Source: Zeugodacus cucurbitae
Lineage: Eukaryota; Arthropoda; Insecta; Diptera; Tephritidae
Length of the DNA: 64,000 bases
Reading direction: 5' to 3'
Assembly (NCBI RefSeq): GCF_028554725.1
Contig: NC_071670.1
Location: 2,232,001 to 2,296,000, forward strand
Under the pieces are notes generated by a model. It saw nothing but the letters and a program-made list of their open reading frames with translations. It searched no databases and was not told the origin of the DNA. This document shows positions 1-14,300 of this stretch, piece after piece. Numbering within the stretch: the first letter of the stretch is position 1; each line of letters opens with the position of its first letter. Position numbers and translations under genes: made by a program.

Positions 1-1935
1 ATATAGGACACAGCACTTTCGGTGGCGGAAATGCGCTGCTTTTGTGTTATTCTAACATTTGTTATTTTTTGTTACTTTTGAGGATTTTTTTGTGCTTGAT
101 TTTTATTTTCTCATACAGTTTATTCATGTGCTGCGCGTGTGCTCTCATTGTTTGGTTTGCTGCCTTCTTTTTGCAAGGTCGTTCGTTCTTGATTTTGTGT
201 TGGTTTGCTTATCGGTCAAGGAGCTGGAGTCCTTCAGTAGTACCTTTTCTATTTTTATTTTGTTACTTTCATTCACTTGGAATGTGTTTTTGGTATTATT
301 TGCGCCTTGAGTTAGGTTATAACTTCGCTACTAGATGTGGGGTGTGTCTTTGTAGCGGAAAGGTTTTTATCCTTAGCAGTTCTAATATTGAAGATTTACA
401 ATGTTATTAATTAATACTGAAATTAGCTTTAATAATTCTTGAGAAATGTTTAAAATAGTTATTAATTTTAAAACTAAAAAATACAAAGGGAAACTTTTGA
501 GGTTATGATTAAATGATTCAGAATTGAATGGAAGACATTGATATATCTTGAAACTAATTAAGAAGTATTCCAAAGTATTAGTCGAACACACTAGAGCATG
601 GCTATTAATTTCCTGAAGAAATCCTCTGGAGACCATTTATCTCACTGAATCGCCTTGTAGTAAATTTTTGTCAAATGAGTCCAGATAGGAGCCTCTCTGG
701 TAGCGACGGAGTGTTGACAGCGTAGGGATGAGAAAAATGTGTTGCGAAAAGCTAGATGTTGTGTTTGAGGAGATTGGTAAGTGTGGGAATCGAACCGAGT
801 TGCGAGCTCTCCAAAAACGATTATTGTGGAAAATTTTCTTGCCATTTGTACCAATGTACGTTAGCTGCAATAGTTTTCAGCCTACGAAGTACAGTGCAGG
901 TACACTAGATGGTGTAAGGCTGCCTCTGAGCTGATTGCAGGTGCGTGCTTGTTTGGCTGGGCATTTATGCAGAACTTTCTACATGAGCCTCCTTCAGTAC
1001 CTACACTCTGTGGAGCTGTGTACATTTAGGCCGTGTACTAGGCCTCAGCGTCCAGTTTTACCTCCATACGAAATTCGACAGAGCTCCAATAATTGTTTGT
1101 GTTGTGCGGCTGAAAGCAGTTGTTAGTGCATACGTTAGTGAAGTTGTGGCAGCTGGGGTGTATTTATTTGTTGTACCCCAGCAGTTGGCAGTGGTGGTAT
1201 TCTGGGTAATAGTTTGCCGATGTGTGTATGGGTACTAGTACCTATATTGGGTATTGCTCGCTAATTGAGGCACTACTATGTACCCCTAACTTGTTGTTGT
1301 TCTTGTTGTAGCCGTCGCTCTGCTTGCAACTATTTTGTGCTATTCAAAAGCCTACTGCCCGCACACACATAATCACACATCAACTCGTGCAACTAACGGT
1401 TTCTCCTACATAAATCCAAGCGCTCGGTGAATATTTCATCTATCCAGCCGCCGCCTACCCGCTTGCCAAGCGCCACTCCACACATTATATACCAGATGTG
1501 GTGTTCTATAGCCGGCAATGGCTTGTCTGCTGCCAAACGCCACCCACCGCCCAGCGCCTCGGTTGTGCTATATGCTTCTACGTTTGCTTTGTTTTTGTAC
1601 GTCGGCGTTTTGTTGCTGTTGTTTCCTTTGTATTATATCATATCGAAAGGGTTGTTACGCTCGTTCCTTGCTCGCTTTTGCGCGCTTGTGCCACTGCCGT
1701 TGTGTGCGTTGGATATCCTCTGTTGTTCCTGTGTGCCACAGCAATTATAACAACAACAACAACAGCAGCAAAGTGAAGTGAATTGTGTGCTTCAAAATGA
1801 AATTTTGTTAAGCTTGTCGAGAGTGTGTGACCCGGTCGTCCATAGACACAGTGCCAGTTGATGAGTACGTTAGTTGCTGTGAAGACGTCAATAGTTTGCT
1901 GCTCCCAAACAAATTGAAACACTCAAAAAGGCTTC
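1..1935. other. Upstream region of sno, no gene recognised
   Basis: No reading frame here looks like protein: all are short, lack domains and overlap in several frames. The part from about 1,390 to 1,930 is richer in GC and in CAA/CAG runs (for example 1,748-1,770), as is common for fly promoters and 5' leaders. It may therefore contain an upstream untranslated exon of sno, but no splice pair could be fixed. Confidence 0.5.
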
Positions 1936-2366
1936 AGTGTGACTGAGCGTAGTGCAGAAGAGTGCATCCTGTATTTTTTAGTGTTAATAAAAAGTGTGTT
2001 AACTGTAAATTGCTGTAGGTGCCGTTATTTTTCTGTGTTCTTACTGTTTTTCTGTCTTTAAAAATTGTGCGCCTGAAATCTCTAGTTCTTACTTCCAAAG
2101 TCGCTTCCGCGCCCAAAATCTTCAATTCGGCGTTTTTGTATCCGCCGCTGAATGGCTATCGATTTTTGAGGTGGCAACATTTGCTCGAGAATACACAACG
2201 TTTAAACGAGTTAACTTTGGCTATAACTTTGCTCGGGGTCAGGGGTTGTAGTCTCCGCGTTCTTTCGGCTTTTAATATTCGAGCAACAAAGAAAATTTCG
2301 TTTCAGGCGATAAGAAAATGCACTAAAAGCTAATTTGGGCCACAAAATTAAAATTGCAGGCGATTT
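1936..2366 (+). promoter_or_regulatory. Probable sno promoter / 5' leader
   Basis: The first sno codon follows at 2,367. A TCAGT initiator-like word has its A at 1,936, but no downstream promoter element sits at +28. A DRE-like TATCGATT lies at 2,157-2,164; DRE is the typical housekeeping core-promoter motif of flies. A splice acceptor-like TTGCAG ends at 2,359, eight bases before the start codon, so the leader may be spliced. The exact start site is inferred only; 5' end data would settle it. Confidence 0.35.
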
Positions 2367-5300
2367 ATGTCGAAAAGTTCAAACAAAGTAAGATAAGAGA
2401 GATTTAGTCTTTATTATATGAAAACCGTTATTAAACTGTTGTTGGTCTGTTGGTTTTAAGTATCAACAAACAGTTTAGCTTTTTTCTTAAAAGTAGGGAA
2501 GGTGCCTCTTAAGACATATGTATTTCTATAGAGACCTGTACGCTAAAGAACTATATCAATCGCGAACTTATTTGCAATGTGAATTATCTTTGTTACGTTT
2601 TACAATCTTTAAAGACTCCGACGAGCTCTATTTTTTAATATTTGTCATGTAAAAGGGCTAATCGTGCTGTCTAGTTAGTTAGTTCCATACCCGATCGGTC
2701 CAGAATTAGGCTCAGAAAAGACATAACTTCGAAATCTCAGATTCTGCCACAGACAGTCCTTGATTAGGTCTGGGTCGTTTCCATAATGTGAACTCGTTTA
2801 CTCTATAAACCATCCGAAAGTTATAAATTTGAGACTTAAGTTTTGTGGTTGTAGATCTTGTAGACTTCCTCCAGGTCAGTTCAGTGTAATACCGATAGTT
2901 TATGGACTTGGTATTTAAATCTGCGGGAGCCATTTACTTGCTTTCTAGAGTCTCTTATAGTTTTGAAGCTGTTAAAATGTCCGTTCTGTCTTTCTTAAGC
3001 TGATTTGGTCCTATTTAACCGATCTTACTGATATCTTATACTTATAATTATATTACACCTTAATTTATTTCTCTTCTATTAAAAATTTTCGTTTAAAAAT
3101 TAATCATTTTCTATTTTTGTTGTCTTTTTTTACTTGCAGGCTTCTTTGAAAAAGTCCATTGATTTTAACGACGATGTCGATTTAGACGATGACGATGATT
3201 CATGTTCCGACTTTGATGATGATGAAGATCCAGATAAAATAGAAGTACCAGGTGAGTTGAAAGTTTTTAATTCTTAAACGGCGATGTGTTGCATTTGAAG
3301 AATTGAATTTGGAGATTACACAACTGGTACAAAATTTTAGAAAGATATTATAACAATTCTTAAAAAGCTGCAACGTACAATAGCCTCACTTTTTGTTCGA
3401 TAAGACTTCTATAAAGTAAACCTTGTTCTTCTAAGTGTCTATTTACTTGAAAAGTGAAAACATCTCTGTTGTAGACCCTTTCAACCATTGATTAGCATAA
3501 CAATTGCTTGATTGCTTGAAAGCGGAGGTCTTAATCCTATCTGAGAGGTTGAAATACGAGACATTCTCAAAGATCGTCGAGATTTTAAATACTATATTTC
3601 TTTTGTTTTCGAAGATGAAGCCATTCTTTCCGTAGTAACGTTTTCTTTTCATGTTTCTGCGGGATCCTGTGGATTTAAGCGCAATAATGGTTGAAAAATT
3701 CAGTTGGGATCTTATAAAGAATGCTCGTACGGCATATTTATATATTGAACGGAGTATTAATGTTGAGTTGAGTATTATTCCTTCCTCAACATCTTCTCGA
3801 GTATACTGAAATAATAGGTTTTACAAATAATAAACTTCGGATCATTTATACAAACGTTTAAAAGTTACAAAATGGGTTCCGACCGTCGAATATCCTGGAT
3901 CCATCCTGCTGTTACACCAGACATTCTGCTTAATACTGTCAAATATTTCTCAACCGAACTTCTGACTTTTTTTCCATAGTACTGAAACTTTGTGAATTCT
4001 GCATTTCCCTCCCTCTCCTTCTCCACCATCCACCACTAAAGTTGAGAACTTGGTTTCATTACTACAAATTTGACGCCCTGACACAGCTACAATTCATTTC
4101 CAAATTAAATTCTTTAAATACACCAAAGTAAGACTCGGACACACACACACACTCAAACATACACAATATCAACCCAAATATTTATCTGTGGAAAACCCAA
4201 GCAGTTAGCTTATTTATGCCAACCACCCATTGAAACATTTTGGACTGTGGACATGTGGCAGAACGAATGCTCAAACCAGCCAGCCAGCCAGCCAGCCATA
4301 CGCAGCAGCCACAGTAGCTTTATTTAAAATTTTCATGCAAACTACATTCACCAATTTAAATGACAACACCACCAACAACCCTTCATTAAAACAACAACAG
4401 CAAGAAGAACAATGAAAGTAATACAGAATAGTCCAAAATTTCACCCAACCGCTGGCGAGAAGGGGTTACCAAAAACGAGCTTTACAAACAGCACACAACA
4501 GTTTCATTCAAGTGAAGATGGGCACTAAAGCGCAATGTACGCATGGCATGCGAGGATGGATGAATGGATGGCTGGTTGCATGAAGGCGGCTTGGCGGTGT
4601 AGGTAGTTGCGGCCAAACACTGCGCTGTTGCCGCTGCTGTTGATGGCATGAAAGTTGCCACGAAGTGTGTGTCCTGTGCGTCGTTGGTAGCATCAGTCGA
4701 ATGTTTGCTTCAATAGTTAGCTTTGGCCCAGCAGCGTTCAACTTGCTGACAAAATACAAAAACTTGCAAAGTCGAAAGTTTTCCTGCTTTTGCCCTTTAA
4801 GCGTCGTAGACACACACACCCGGCTCGTTTTTGTCGTTACGCACTGTTTGTGTAGAACTTGTGCCTGTCACGTCTATACACTGTTTCAGAAATCAACTCT
4901 GAATATGTCCGTGCGTGTTCCTATACCTCCACAGCCCCTCTCTAGCGTTGTTCTGTTATGCGTTGCTCTGCCGCATTCTTCAAATTCTTTTGGCGCTGCC
5001 ACTCCGTTGTATCTGTGTTTTCATGTTGTCAAAATTTTGTGCACAAAAACTCGAAACCCCCTCTCCGCTGTTCCCACTCAATCAGGCTACCATGCTCACT
5101 ATTTGTATTTTTGGCTAACCTCAGCTCGTGTTCGTATGCGCCAGTTCGTTGTTGCAGCTCATATTTGCATTTATACGTGTGACAGTATTTCATACTTCGG
5201 TCGAAATTTGTGATAGTTTGACATTGTGCATTCCTGACCCCACAAATATTTGGTTTCATAGAGTACAGTGGCTTTTTCGGTAAGCTGGGATCTCATATGG

Positions 5301-8300
5301 CTTTATTTCAAATATTTGTTACTACAGTGGGGAACTTTATTAAAGTATTAGTCTCTACCAAAGCTACAATATTCTTCCTTGGTTTTACGCCACCGTTCCA
5401 CGTCTGCATTCGTACAGAGTTCTACGACAATTTATTGAAATGGTCTGGTGTCTAAACCGAACATCCCGAGCTCGACATTCACTCGATGGCCAACGAGTTC
5501 GAGTTCTCTAAACATAGCATCCCGAGCTCAACACCCACTAGACGGTGTTCGTTCTTAGCAGCTTCACATTTTCTAAGAACGATCTTCCGAAAATATTTGG
5601 AAGTTTAAAGGTCTCAGACTGATTTTGAAGGAGGTGTCGACTTAGGAATCTATAGAAGATAAAATGTACCAGGAGGTTATAAGAAAATTCTTTGGAAGCT
5701 TTTTTTTTTACTGATTTCAAAGACTTTTGGGACTATTCCACAATTGTAATCCTGAGCATTTTAACTCCCTTTTTTGTCTAAATTACTTTTACTTACTTTT
5801 GTCTAAATCAGTCCGGGGTTTATTTCACAGAACATTCCGCTGTAATAGTAAATCTGCTGTTCTGCTGTTGTACCTTCATCGCATCTTTCGGGTTTTTGAA
5901 GCTTACTACAGATTATGAGAGACTACTCCTCGAACAACCAAGATTCGTCCTTAAGTCCTCAGGAGTCCTACTATTCCTCGAAAACTGAGCTTAATACTCC
6001 CTCTTCAGTCATAGAAATTATGAGATTTTAAAATATTCACTCATTATTCATAATACCAGAACGACCACTTATAATTTTTCATTAATCATTTCCTTCCTGT
6101 ACTGAGTCCCAGATCTATGCAAATCCCAGCCGCACTGCAGTTAAATTACAGTTGCCTGCAATTGTAGGCTCAACTGCCAATCTGCCTTATCTTTCTTTCT
6201 CTCTCTCACACTCCTTGAGTATCCTTTCCGACTTGCTTCAATAATTTGCGCAGCATAAAGCCCCGATATGCGCTGCACTTCTGTAGGTGTTCTGTATGTG
6301 AGTGTCTGTGTGTGCCTGAGTATGTGTCCGTGTATTGTTTTTGCATTCACGCACTTGTCCATCGAATTGTTATGCGCCAGGTCGAGTGATTTTGTTGCTG
6401 TTGCTGTTGCTGTAACCGTTGTTATTGGCCAAGGCATTGCTCATTCCACCAATGGGCGTACGTGTTGCTTGCTGTTAGCTCCTCGCTCTGACAGCTTTTA
6501 GGCTGCAATACGCAACGTACGAAGAGCCGAGCCATGCGGTCGTCCAATACATTTGCAGATTTCACATACGTTATATTGGTTTGATTGCATTTACTATTGG
6601 AAATTAGTGGAATTTCGGTGCTGTACACTCGTACCCCGCTGTTGATTACATAACTCAAGCTTCGGACCAGGCACCCACACGCACACTTTGTGGGTAGGCC
6701 TGTCATTGTATATATTTGCGCACCTGCTGCTAGTTGGCTTCACCATTGCCACCGCTCAATGCACACATTATAATTATAGTGCAGTACTTGTTAACCCCCG
6801 GCATACTTCCTCACTTCTCTTACAGTTTTGACTTGTCCTCAGAAAGTTTGTTATACTCATCCGGCGCTCCAGTGAGTATGCAACTACCTTCCCATCCTCA
6901 CAGCTTTATTGCTTATAGGTGCCGAGGTCGCAGCCATAGGGTGAGAATACGAAAATTCTGAAGCTCTCATTACTTGCTTACTTTCTTTAGAATATATAGA
7001 CGAACTTAATCCGGTCTCCTAAGATCTCTGGAGCTCTTAAAACTATATATAACTTCTCATACTGCAGCTACTTTTTACAGGTATTTGTATCAACTGTCTG
7101 CACAAAAACTTGATTTAAGCTTAAGCTTCGTGGTACAAAGACACAAGACTGACAGAGCTGATTTAAAATAGATCCTTTAAGGATAGGTTCAGAGCAACCA
7201 CGGCATATATTTCTACTATCCAGCTCTTATTAAGTATAGTCTATATTATAGATTATTCCTTCGTTATCCTTAACCTTCTTAGTCCCCTGTGAAACTGCTT
7301 TTCGTGACCATAAGTCTCAATGCATTCCTCTTTCGTCAGTTCTCTCAAATGTCGTTTAAACTTCATCTATTTATGCGCGTCTTTAAAATTGCTAGCATGA
7401 ATTTCCAGTAAATTTAACAGCTAAATTTCCTCATCCTCTCACTAATCCATACATTCCTTCACACAAAAATATAGAAACAGAATAATTACCCCAACAACCG
7501 CAAGAACACTTTTACTTTCAAACCGAATTTCCCACGCCCGTCCATCACACACTCGCTACAACGCTCCGACTACATTTGTCACGAAATGTGTGGAAATGCA
7601 ACAACAACAAGTGAAGACATTCTTAAGCAAAAAACACTTTCGTTTTCATTCAAGGATATTTTCCTAAAGCAATTAACTACGCCTGCCCTCAACTGACCAC
7701 AGTCTGAGGTTACGCACATGCAAACTAAAGAACGTAGACTGTCGTGTGTGTCTTTGTGTCTCGTTAAATTGGCCACAAAATGTACTTAAGCCACTCAACT
7801 GTAAGAAATGTAAATATAAAACACTTGTAGGCATTTAAAATGTAAATTCTAGGCCACAAAAAATATGTGGTTGTGTGTCTAAGCATTAGTTGAGCTCTGC
7901 AGTTGACCTAAGTGACCGTTGTCTGCTGGCCTGAAAATTGGCAAATTTTAGCAATTTCTTAAACTGTCAGCCGGTTGTACATATGTATCCTGACTGTATC
8001 CTGACTGCATTCTGCCAGCATTTATTGCCTTGTCTTGCGACTGCTTGCGTACGTGTCCTTGCCAGCTGCATTCCTGATTTCTCCTGTAGAATGATGACCA
8101 AGGCATGGCCTACTACATGCTTAGTCTTTGTAAGCCATGCATGCAATTTCCATGCATTTCCTTCGTCCTTTTCTTAGTCGTGCCGTCTTCATAGCCAGTG
8201 CTTATATGTATGCATGGCTTTTTGGGCGAAATGTTTTCCAATTTATCTCAATTTGCTCGTACACTTGTTCACCAACATATTGACCTGACCACTGCTGTGT

Positions 8301-11300
8301 TTGCGTAATCACTGTTGTCCTGCGTGTAATATCCTGTTTACCAATTTGACGAGTGTTTAGTTGAAACAATGAGTTCTCCTTGGCTAGCGCTGAGAATGTA
8401 GTCCAGTGTGTCTGGCTTGCGTCTTGCTTAGTCATATGTGTCTTTAATGTGTATTTATTGTTCTGCTTGGACTTAAGAAAATTGTGTAAATTTGTAGAGC
8501 GTAATCTCTTTAAGATTTTGGTTTAAAGTGGAATTTTAATGGATTCATTTGTTTACATATTGCTCTAGTCAACTTGTTGATTTGCTTTCTTTGGAGATGA
8601 TAATAAAAAATAAACAAAAACTATTCTGTACGAAGGAATAAAAGAAGTCGGAGCCCAACTTTGTTTGGTTCTATAGAGCTGCAGATGCCTTAGATCAATG
8701 GTAGAACGTACTCAAGACCATATTTTGGTAAAGTCAGTAGTTCCTACATCATATTTTTATATTTATTGGACTCACACCTTCGCATTTTTACTATTGGCAA
8801 GCTTTCAAGGCTCATCCTTGCCTTATTACCTTCAAAATAATTTTTTTTTTAGTAAAGAGAACCATAGATTCGATTAGATTCAGATGATTTCCCCTCTAAC
8901 CCAGATGCATTAAGGACGCTTCAAAGCTTTTTTGGGGCAGATAAAAGCAACTTGCTTACTCAGCGGATACATGGCTTCGAAAATCTAATCCCTTGATCTT
9001 GCAATTGTAGGGTAATCAACCTCAAACCACAAGTTCGCAGAAACGACAGTTTTTTGGAGGGCAGATATCCGTTTTGTGCATAAGAGAGCCATAAAACAAC
9101 AATCGATTTCACTTAAAAGGATATCTTAAAGCCATAACGTAGTCTCTGAGGTCCTGAAATAGTTCCACGAAGAGGAATATTGAAGCCGTCGACTAAGTTA
9201 AACTAGTTCTAAGAGATAGGTTGATTAGGAAGATACATGAGAATCACAAAAATACCGCAGATTTTTAAAACCATTTTTCTATACATTTGTAATTTTCTTT
9301 CGTTCTGGGCATGGTTCCACGATACAACGAACTCTAGTCGGCAACCCATTTTTTGTATACATTTGGAGTTTGTCGCGTGTGGAGCTCGTGCTCGCTGCTA
9401 TCCGAACGCATCATACAATAGTTATGAGCATGTTCAATGCAAACCATAACCTCCAATTCTTGGAAATGAAAAGTTGAAACCTTCAGCTCAGAAGATAATT
9501 ATCTTAATTAGTAATTTCTAAGTTGTCTTCCTTTGGGATTGGATTGCAGTGTTATTAGTATTGTATGACAGCACTGAGCTATGCCGACCGCTGACCACAC
9601 AATATCTCCGTTCGACAACAGCAATGCAAATTAATCCACCCATACCAGAGTAGCTGCAGTCAAACAAGTCTTATTCCAATAATATTTGGTTACCAAAAAT
9701 CGTCAATAATTCAACGCTTGCATAGTTTCGACATGACAACCAACCGACAATCAAATATGGCATTCGAAATGCAACATTCAATAGAAACCATTCACATTTG
9801 CTGGCCTTCGGACAGCCGAAGATGGTGGGGACGACAGGCGAAGGAAGTATAGTTGGTTGGGCGTTATCAAATAATTATAATTATGTTTATAATGTCTTCA
9901 GCAGCAAATGCATTTGCGTCAGCCGCAGATATAGCGATGCCAAGGATAAAGGAAAAGGAGCCGAGTCGAGCTGGGCTGGACTGGGGTGTGGTGCCCGGGT
10001 CCGGCCAAGTGGGATTGGGTGGGCGGTTGTTGAAATTTCAGACATTGTTTGTTGCATCTAACCTTGCTGCTGTGTGTGTGGGTCTTGAGCGTTGGTCGCT
10101 GGTTAGTTTCCGCTTGTATGAGTGTACTTAACGGCAACTTACATTCACATAAGTACTCAAGTAAACGCATATACTTATGCTAATTGCATAACAAAGGCCT
10201 AATGCAATTATTTCGCAGAAGATGGCGTAGGTGCTCGACGCTTTTGATTGAAGTTTGCGCGGTCGGCGTGTGGTCGTGGTAGTGTTTTCTTAAGTTTCGC
10301 ATATGTAATATCCTGAGTGTGTACACAGTCAAGCAGCAGTTGTTTGCTTATGTATGATTGCTTTAGCCACCTCAAGAGCGAATGGAGGGAGGACATGGCG
10401 TATGTCAGGGCGTGGCTTGTTTACCTTACCTCTCCATAGGTCCGTTAGCTTGTTTGTCAATATGTTGTAATCCCAAGACTAAACACGTCAAATTTACACA
10501 ATAAGCCGGCAATAATGCAAAGCGCAATTTGTCGAAGTTGAGTGAAAGCTCTAACCACAACTCGTTTACGCAATACTAAACCTGATTTGTTTCGGACATT
10601 TTGAGTTCCTGTAGGACTGTTTTTGTCATTTAAAGTGTCAGCAAGCCTAGAAAGTGTGGGAGAAGCATTCCTTGTAAGAAGTTGTCACTAATTATTGTAA
10701 ACTCTTCTCTCAATTTTTAGCAAAGGATTAAGTGAATATCGAACTTCGAAATTTTTGATAATCGTACATTACGCTTTTTCTTGGTTCAGTAATTTGGGCT
10801 ATAGCCTCGATTTTTCTGCTTGAACACCAACAAAGATCCGAAAAACCCGTTCCCACGACAGTCGGTTCTACGTAATCGGAACGGACCCGAATTTTTATCC
10901 GGCCTAGGGCTGTAAAATCGGCAACATTCCTCAAAACTATTTGGGTAATGTTTTATGCTGGTTTTCTTGAGGTATGCAACACAGATAAATACAATTTGCA
11001 TTACTGAAAGATCGTTGGAGCGATTTAAATCAATATAAAGACGTAACAATCTCGAAGTAAGCCAATAGAATTCGACTTTACGGCTAAGGCGGAGGCTGCA
11101 CGTTAATATACAGCAGTTTTTCTTTTGGTCGCATCGAATAGTTGTGGTCTTACGATGCAGACCTTTTCAAATCCCGTCCGCAAGTGGTTTGGGAAGCTCG
11201 TCTTCATTAAACTCTGCTTGAGTACGGACAGCGGCTCAACTAAACACGCTGTGGACGCTCTTGGCGACAAATCTTTGCAACTTATGTGAATACAAATATT

Positions 11301-14300
11301 TACACAACGTGCTTTGACTAATCACAAGCAGTTAACGACGCCGCCGCCCAGCAACGAAACTTCTTAGCAGCCGTCAGTTAACACACTTACCTTCCTCCGT
11401 GCATTCAATCGCCTTTTGTTTGTGCGACATCGTGTGTTTTAGCAAAACAAATGGCAACTACCTCACTGCTGCTGCAATAACACAAGCCATTTATAAGCCT
11501 TCGCGCACCCAACCACTGCGCTGCTGGATGTCTTGGCGCGTGGGGGTGAAACGCTAATGCTCGTCAACCCGTGTTGCTGGGTCCGCTTATCCTTGAAGTA
11601 TCGCATGTGTGTGTTCTGTGTGTGCCTGATTATCCTTGTTGCAAACGCAGTTTGTCTTCGTCTCAACTCCCACCCACACTTAGCACCCAGTGTGTCTTGG
11701 ACGCCAAGCCGAAAATTCGTCTTCTAATTAATAATCAAGATAAACAGTTCGGTCGCTGCTATGTTTAAATTATAATCGAAATATTGCAGTTGAGCGTGTG
11801 TATATAGCTTTATATATATATACATGGAGTATGTACGTGTTAACGGTAAACATTTGCTAATTATTTACATTTCCAAAGACAGCCTTTCTGCGTTCCCTGT
11901 GACCCTGCATATGCATTTATATAATAAATAATACAAGTACATAACTGTTTAATGCAGTCATGCACATAACCACACAAATACATATACTTATAGGCGACTC
12001 AACAGCGTTGCATTCTGCATTTGTGTCTGCGCATCATCTCTCAAGAAGAAACGCCAGTTTAATCCCTCAATTGGTACGGTCAAAGTTGAATTATGCACGG
12101 CGTCGGAGTGAGCTTACATACATACATTTAATGCCGCATAATTGACATAAAATGCATGTGTTTGTTTGTGTGCGAGTGCATAATTATCATATAGCATAAC
12201 TCCGACCTCGACATGCATGTAATGCACTAATTGAAATGGTAGTTCTATTCAATCAAGGGTACATTAGTTGATTATGCGCGCTTGAGGAATGCTCTCAGCA
12301 GCTTTCAGAGAGTACATTTGTATGTATTTACCAAAAAGAAAGTAAAATATATAATATAATCTCAAAAAAACATCAGGAAGATAACCATAAGTAGCGTCTT
12401 CCTTTGAAATTCCGTAAGAAATTTGATTTTGTTATTTGACCTGTCTAAAGTAGTCTAGAAAATCCTCGGGGGAGCAAAGGACCAATATGATTCCTCCATT
12501 TATTACGAACTTGTGCTAGCCACTTGATTTGACTCTAATGTTTTTGGACCTTAGATATTTCGACGTCGAAATTTTTACTCAACATTAGAACTGGCCGGCC
12601 TTTCTTTCGGGTACCTTGTGGATTCCAGTCGATAACGTTACGAATGATCCGGGTATCTGGATCTCGTCTCAGAACATGTCCGAGCAATCCTATTTAATTT
12701 TCTTTTGAGAATTTCGGGTCACAGAGCTGTTTCGTTTGGTTTGTGCGTGGCCATAAAATCGTGTTAGAGACGGTGACGGGTCAGCAAATGTGACGAAGGC
12801 GTCGGTTTGTGAAAACTTGCAGTTTTTGGTAGTCGGAGGCTGTGAGATCCATATTTCGCAACCGTTCATTCCTACGCTTTATATGCCTTCTAAAGCCAAA
12901 ATGCTTCCATAGGCTCGGTTCTTTTTTTGGTATTGGTGTTCTTTCTTTCCCATTTCTTCTTCTCATGATTCGCGCTAGCTTCTTCTGTAATAATCTTCAT
13001 TAATCTACGTACATATGTGTTCAAGCGCTCATTTAACAGTAATATTCTTTCAATTAATCTTCTAGCACATGCATTTACAGTTACTATTGCTTTTTATATC
13101 CACATAATGATAGCAGCAAAGGTCGTAGTGTCTAAAGTCAATAAGTTAATGAGTTTAGCGCTGCTTTTGAACCCACTTTAAAGTGTTTTTAGTTTTTCTT
13201 TTCCTATTATTCACATTTTTTTTTACTTTTTTCTAGTGTGTTAGAACTTTTGACGTCATTTTTCATGAAATTCATTTATTTTGGAGATAATTATATATTT
13301 TCTTCTTCCACAAGTTCAGTGGGCACGCCGGAAGACTAATGCTAGAAGAGGCTTTGTTGAATATTTATAGATAAGTACATGTGTTTGTAGGCATAACTGT
13401 AAAATGAGTGGTTTTTTAAGTGGTTTCACTTAATATTTCTTTCGATGGCGATTCTTGTTGTATAGTCAAACTCAAGAGCGTATAAGTTTTGCTAAAAATG
13501 ATTTTGAAATCAATGCTACATTTTTATTTATTCTTTAAATATTTTTAAACATTTGATCTATAAAAATTTATATATTTTTATTTTTAATTAATTAATTTTT
13601 TTATAAAATAATTTTCATTTAACTTTTTTTAATTAAATTATTTTTTATGAAATTATTTTGATTTAATTTTTTTTAATTAAACTTCTTTTTATAAAATAAT
13701 TTTCGTTTAATTTTTTTAATTAAAATGTATTTTGTTTCATTTAAACTCATTTTTTCATTCTCTGCAAACTGATTTTTTTCTTTTTTTTTTGGGATTTCCA
13801 ACCAGTATGCATATTAAAATTTTTTTTGTTAAATAACAGTTCACATTTCTTATCAAAGAATATTAAATAAAAAATATATTTATTTTTTTTATTATTAATT
13901 TTTTTACTTCGCCAGATTTATTTTATTTTTTTTATAAATAAAATTTTGATTTAAGTTTTTTTTTTTAATTTATATCTATTTGTTTTTTTCATAATTCTTT
14001 TACTTTTTGTAAATTGTTTTTTTTTTCCTTTTTATTTTGGGATTTCCAACCATTATATTAGAAAAAAATTATAATAATTTTTAAGTAAAATACTTCGTGT
14101 TTCTTATCAAAGAATATTAAAGTAATTTTTTTTATATTTATTTAATTTTATCGTTTTTATAATTTTTTATTTAATTTCTTATTTTTTTCTTTTTAATTTT
14201 TTTACATTTTTTTCTTTCTCAATATAGTGTTTTGTTCTACGTTAGCAGCAAACCAATCTGAAGTATGGTTTTTTTTGGTGGCAAATCGCCAGTGTTTATT

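Noticed and set aside
785..796. GGTTCGATTCCC on the minus strand, a perfect tRNA B-box word
   Set aside because: No matching acceptor stem or A box at tRNA distance; the surrounding sequence does not fold as a tRNA.
4665..5213. 182-codon plus-strand frame in sno intron 2
   Set aside because: Three other frames are open across the same stretch and the product has no domain; it reflects a TAA/TAG-poor patch rather than a gene.
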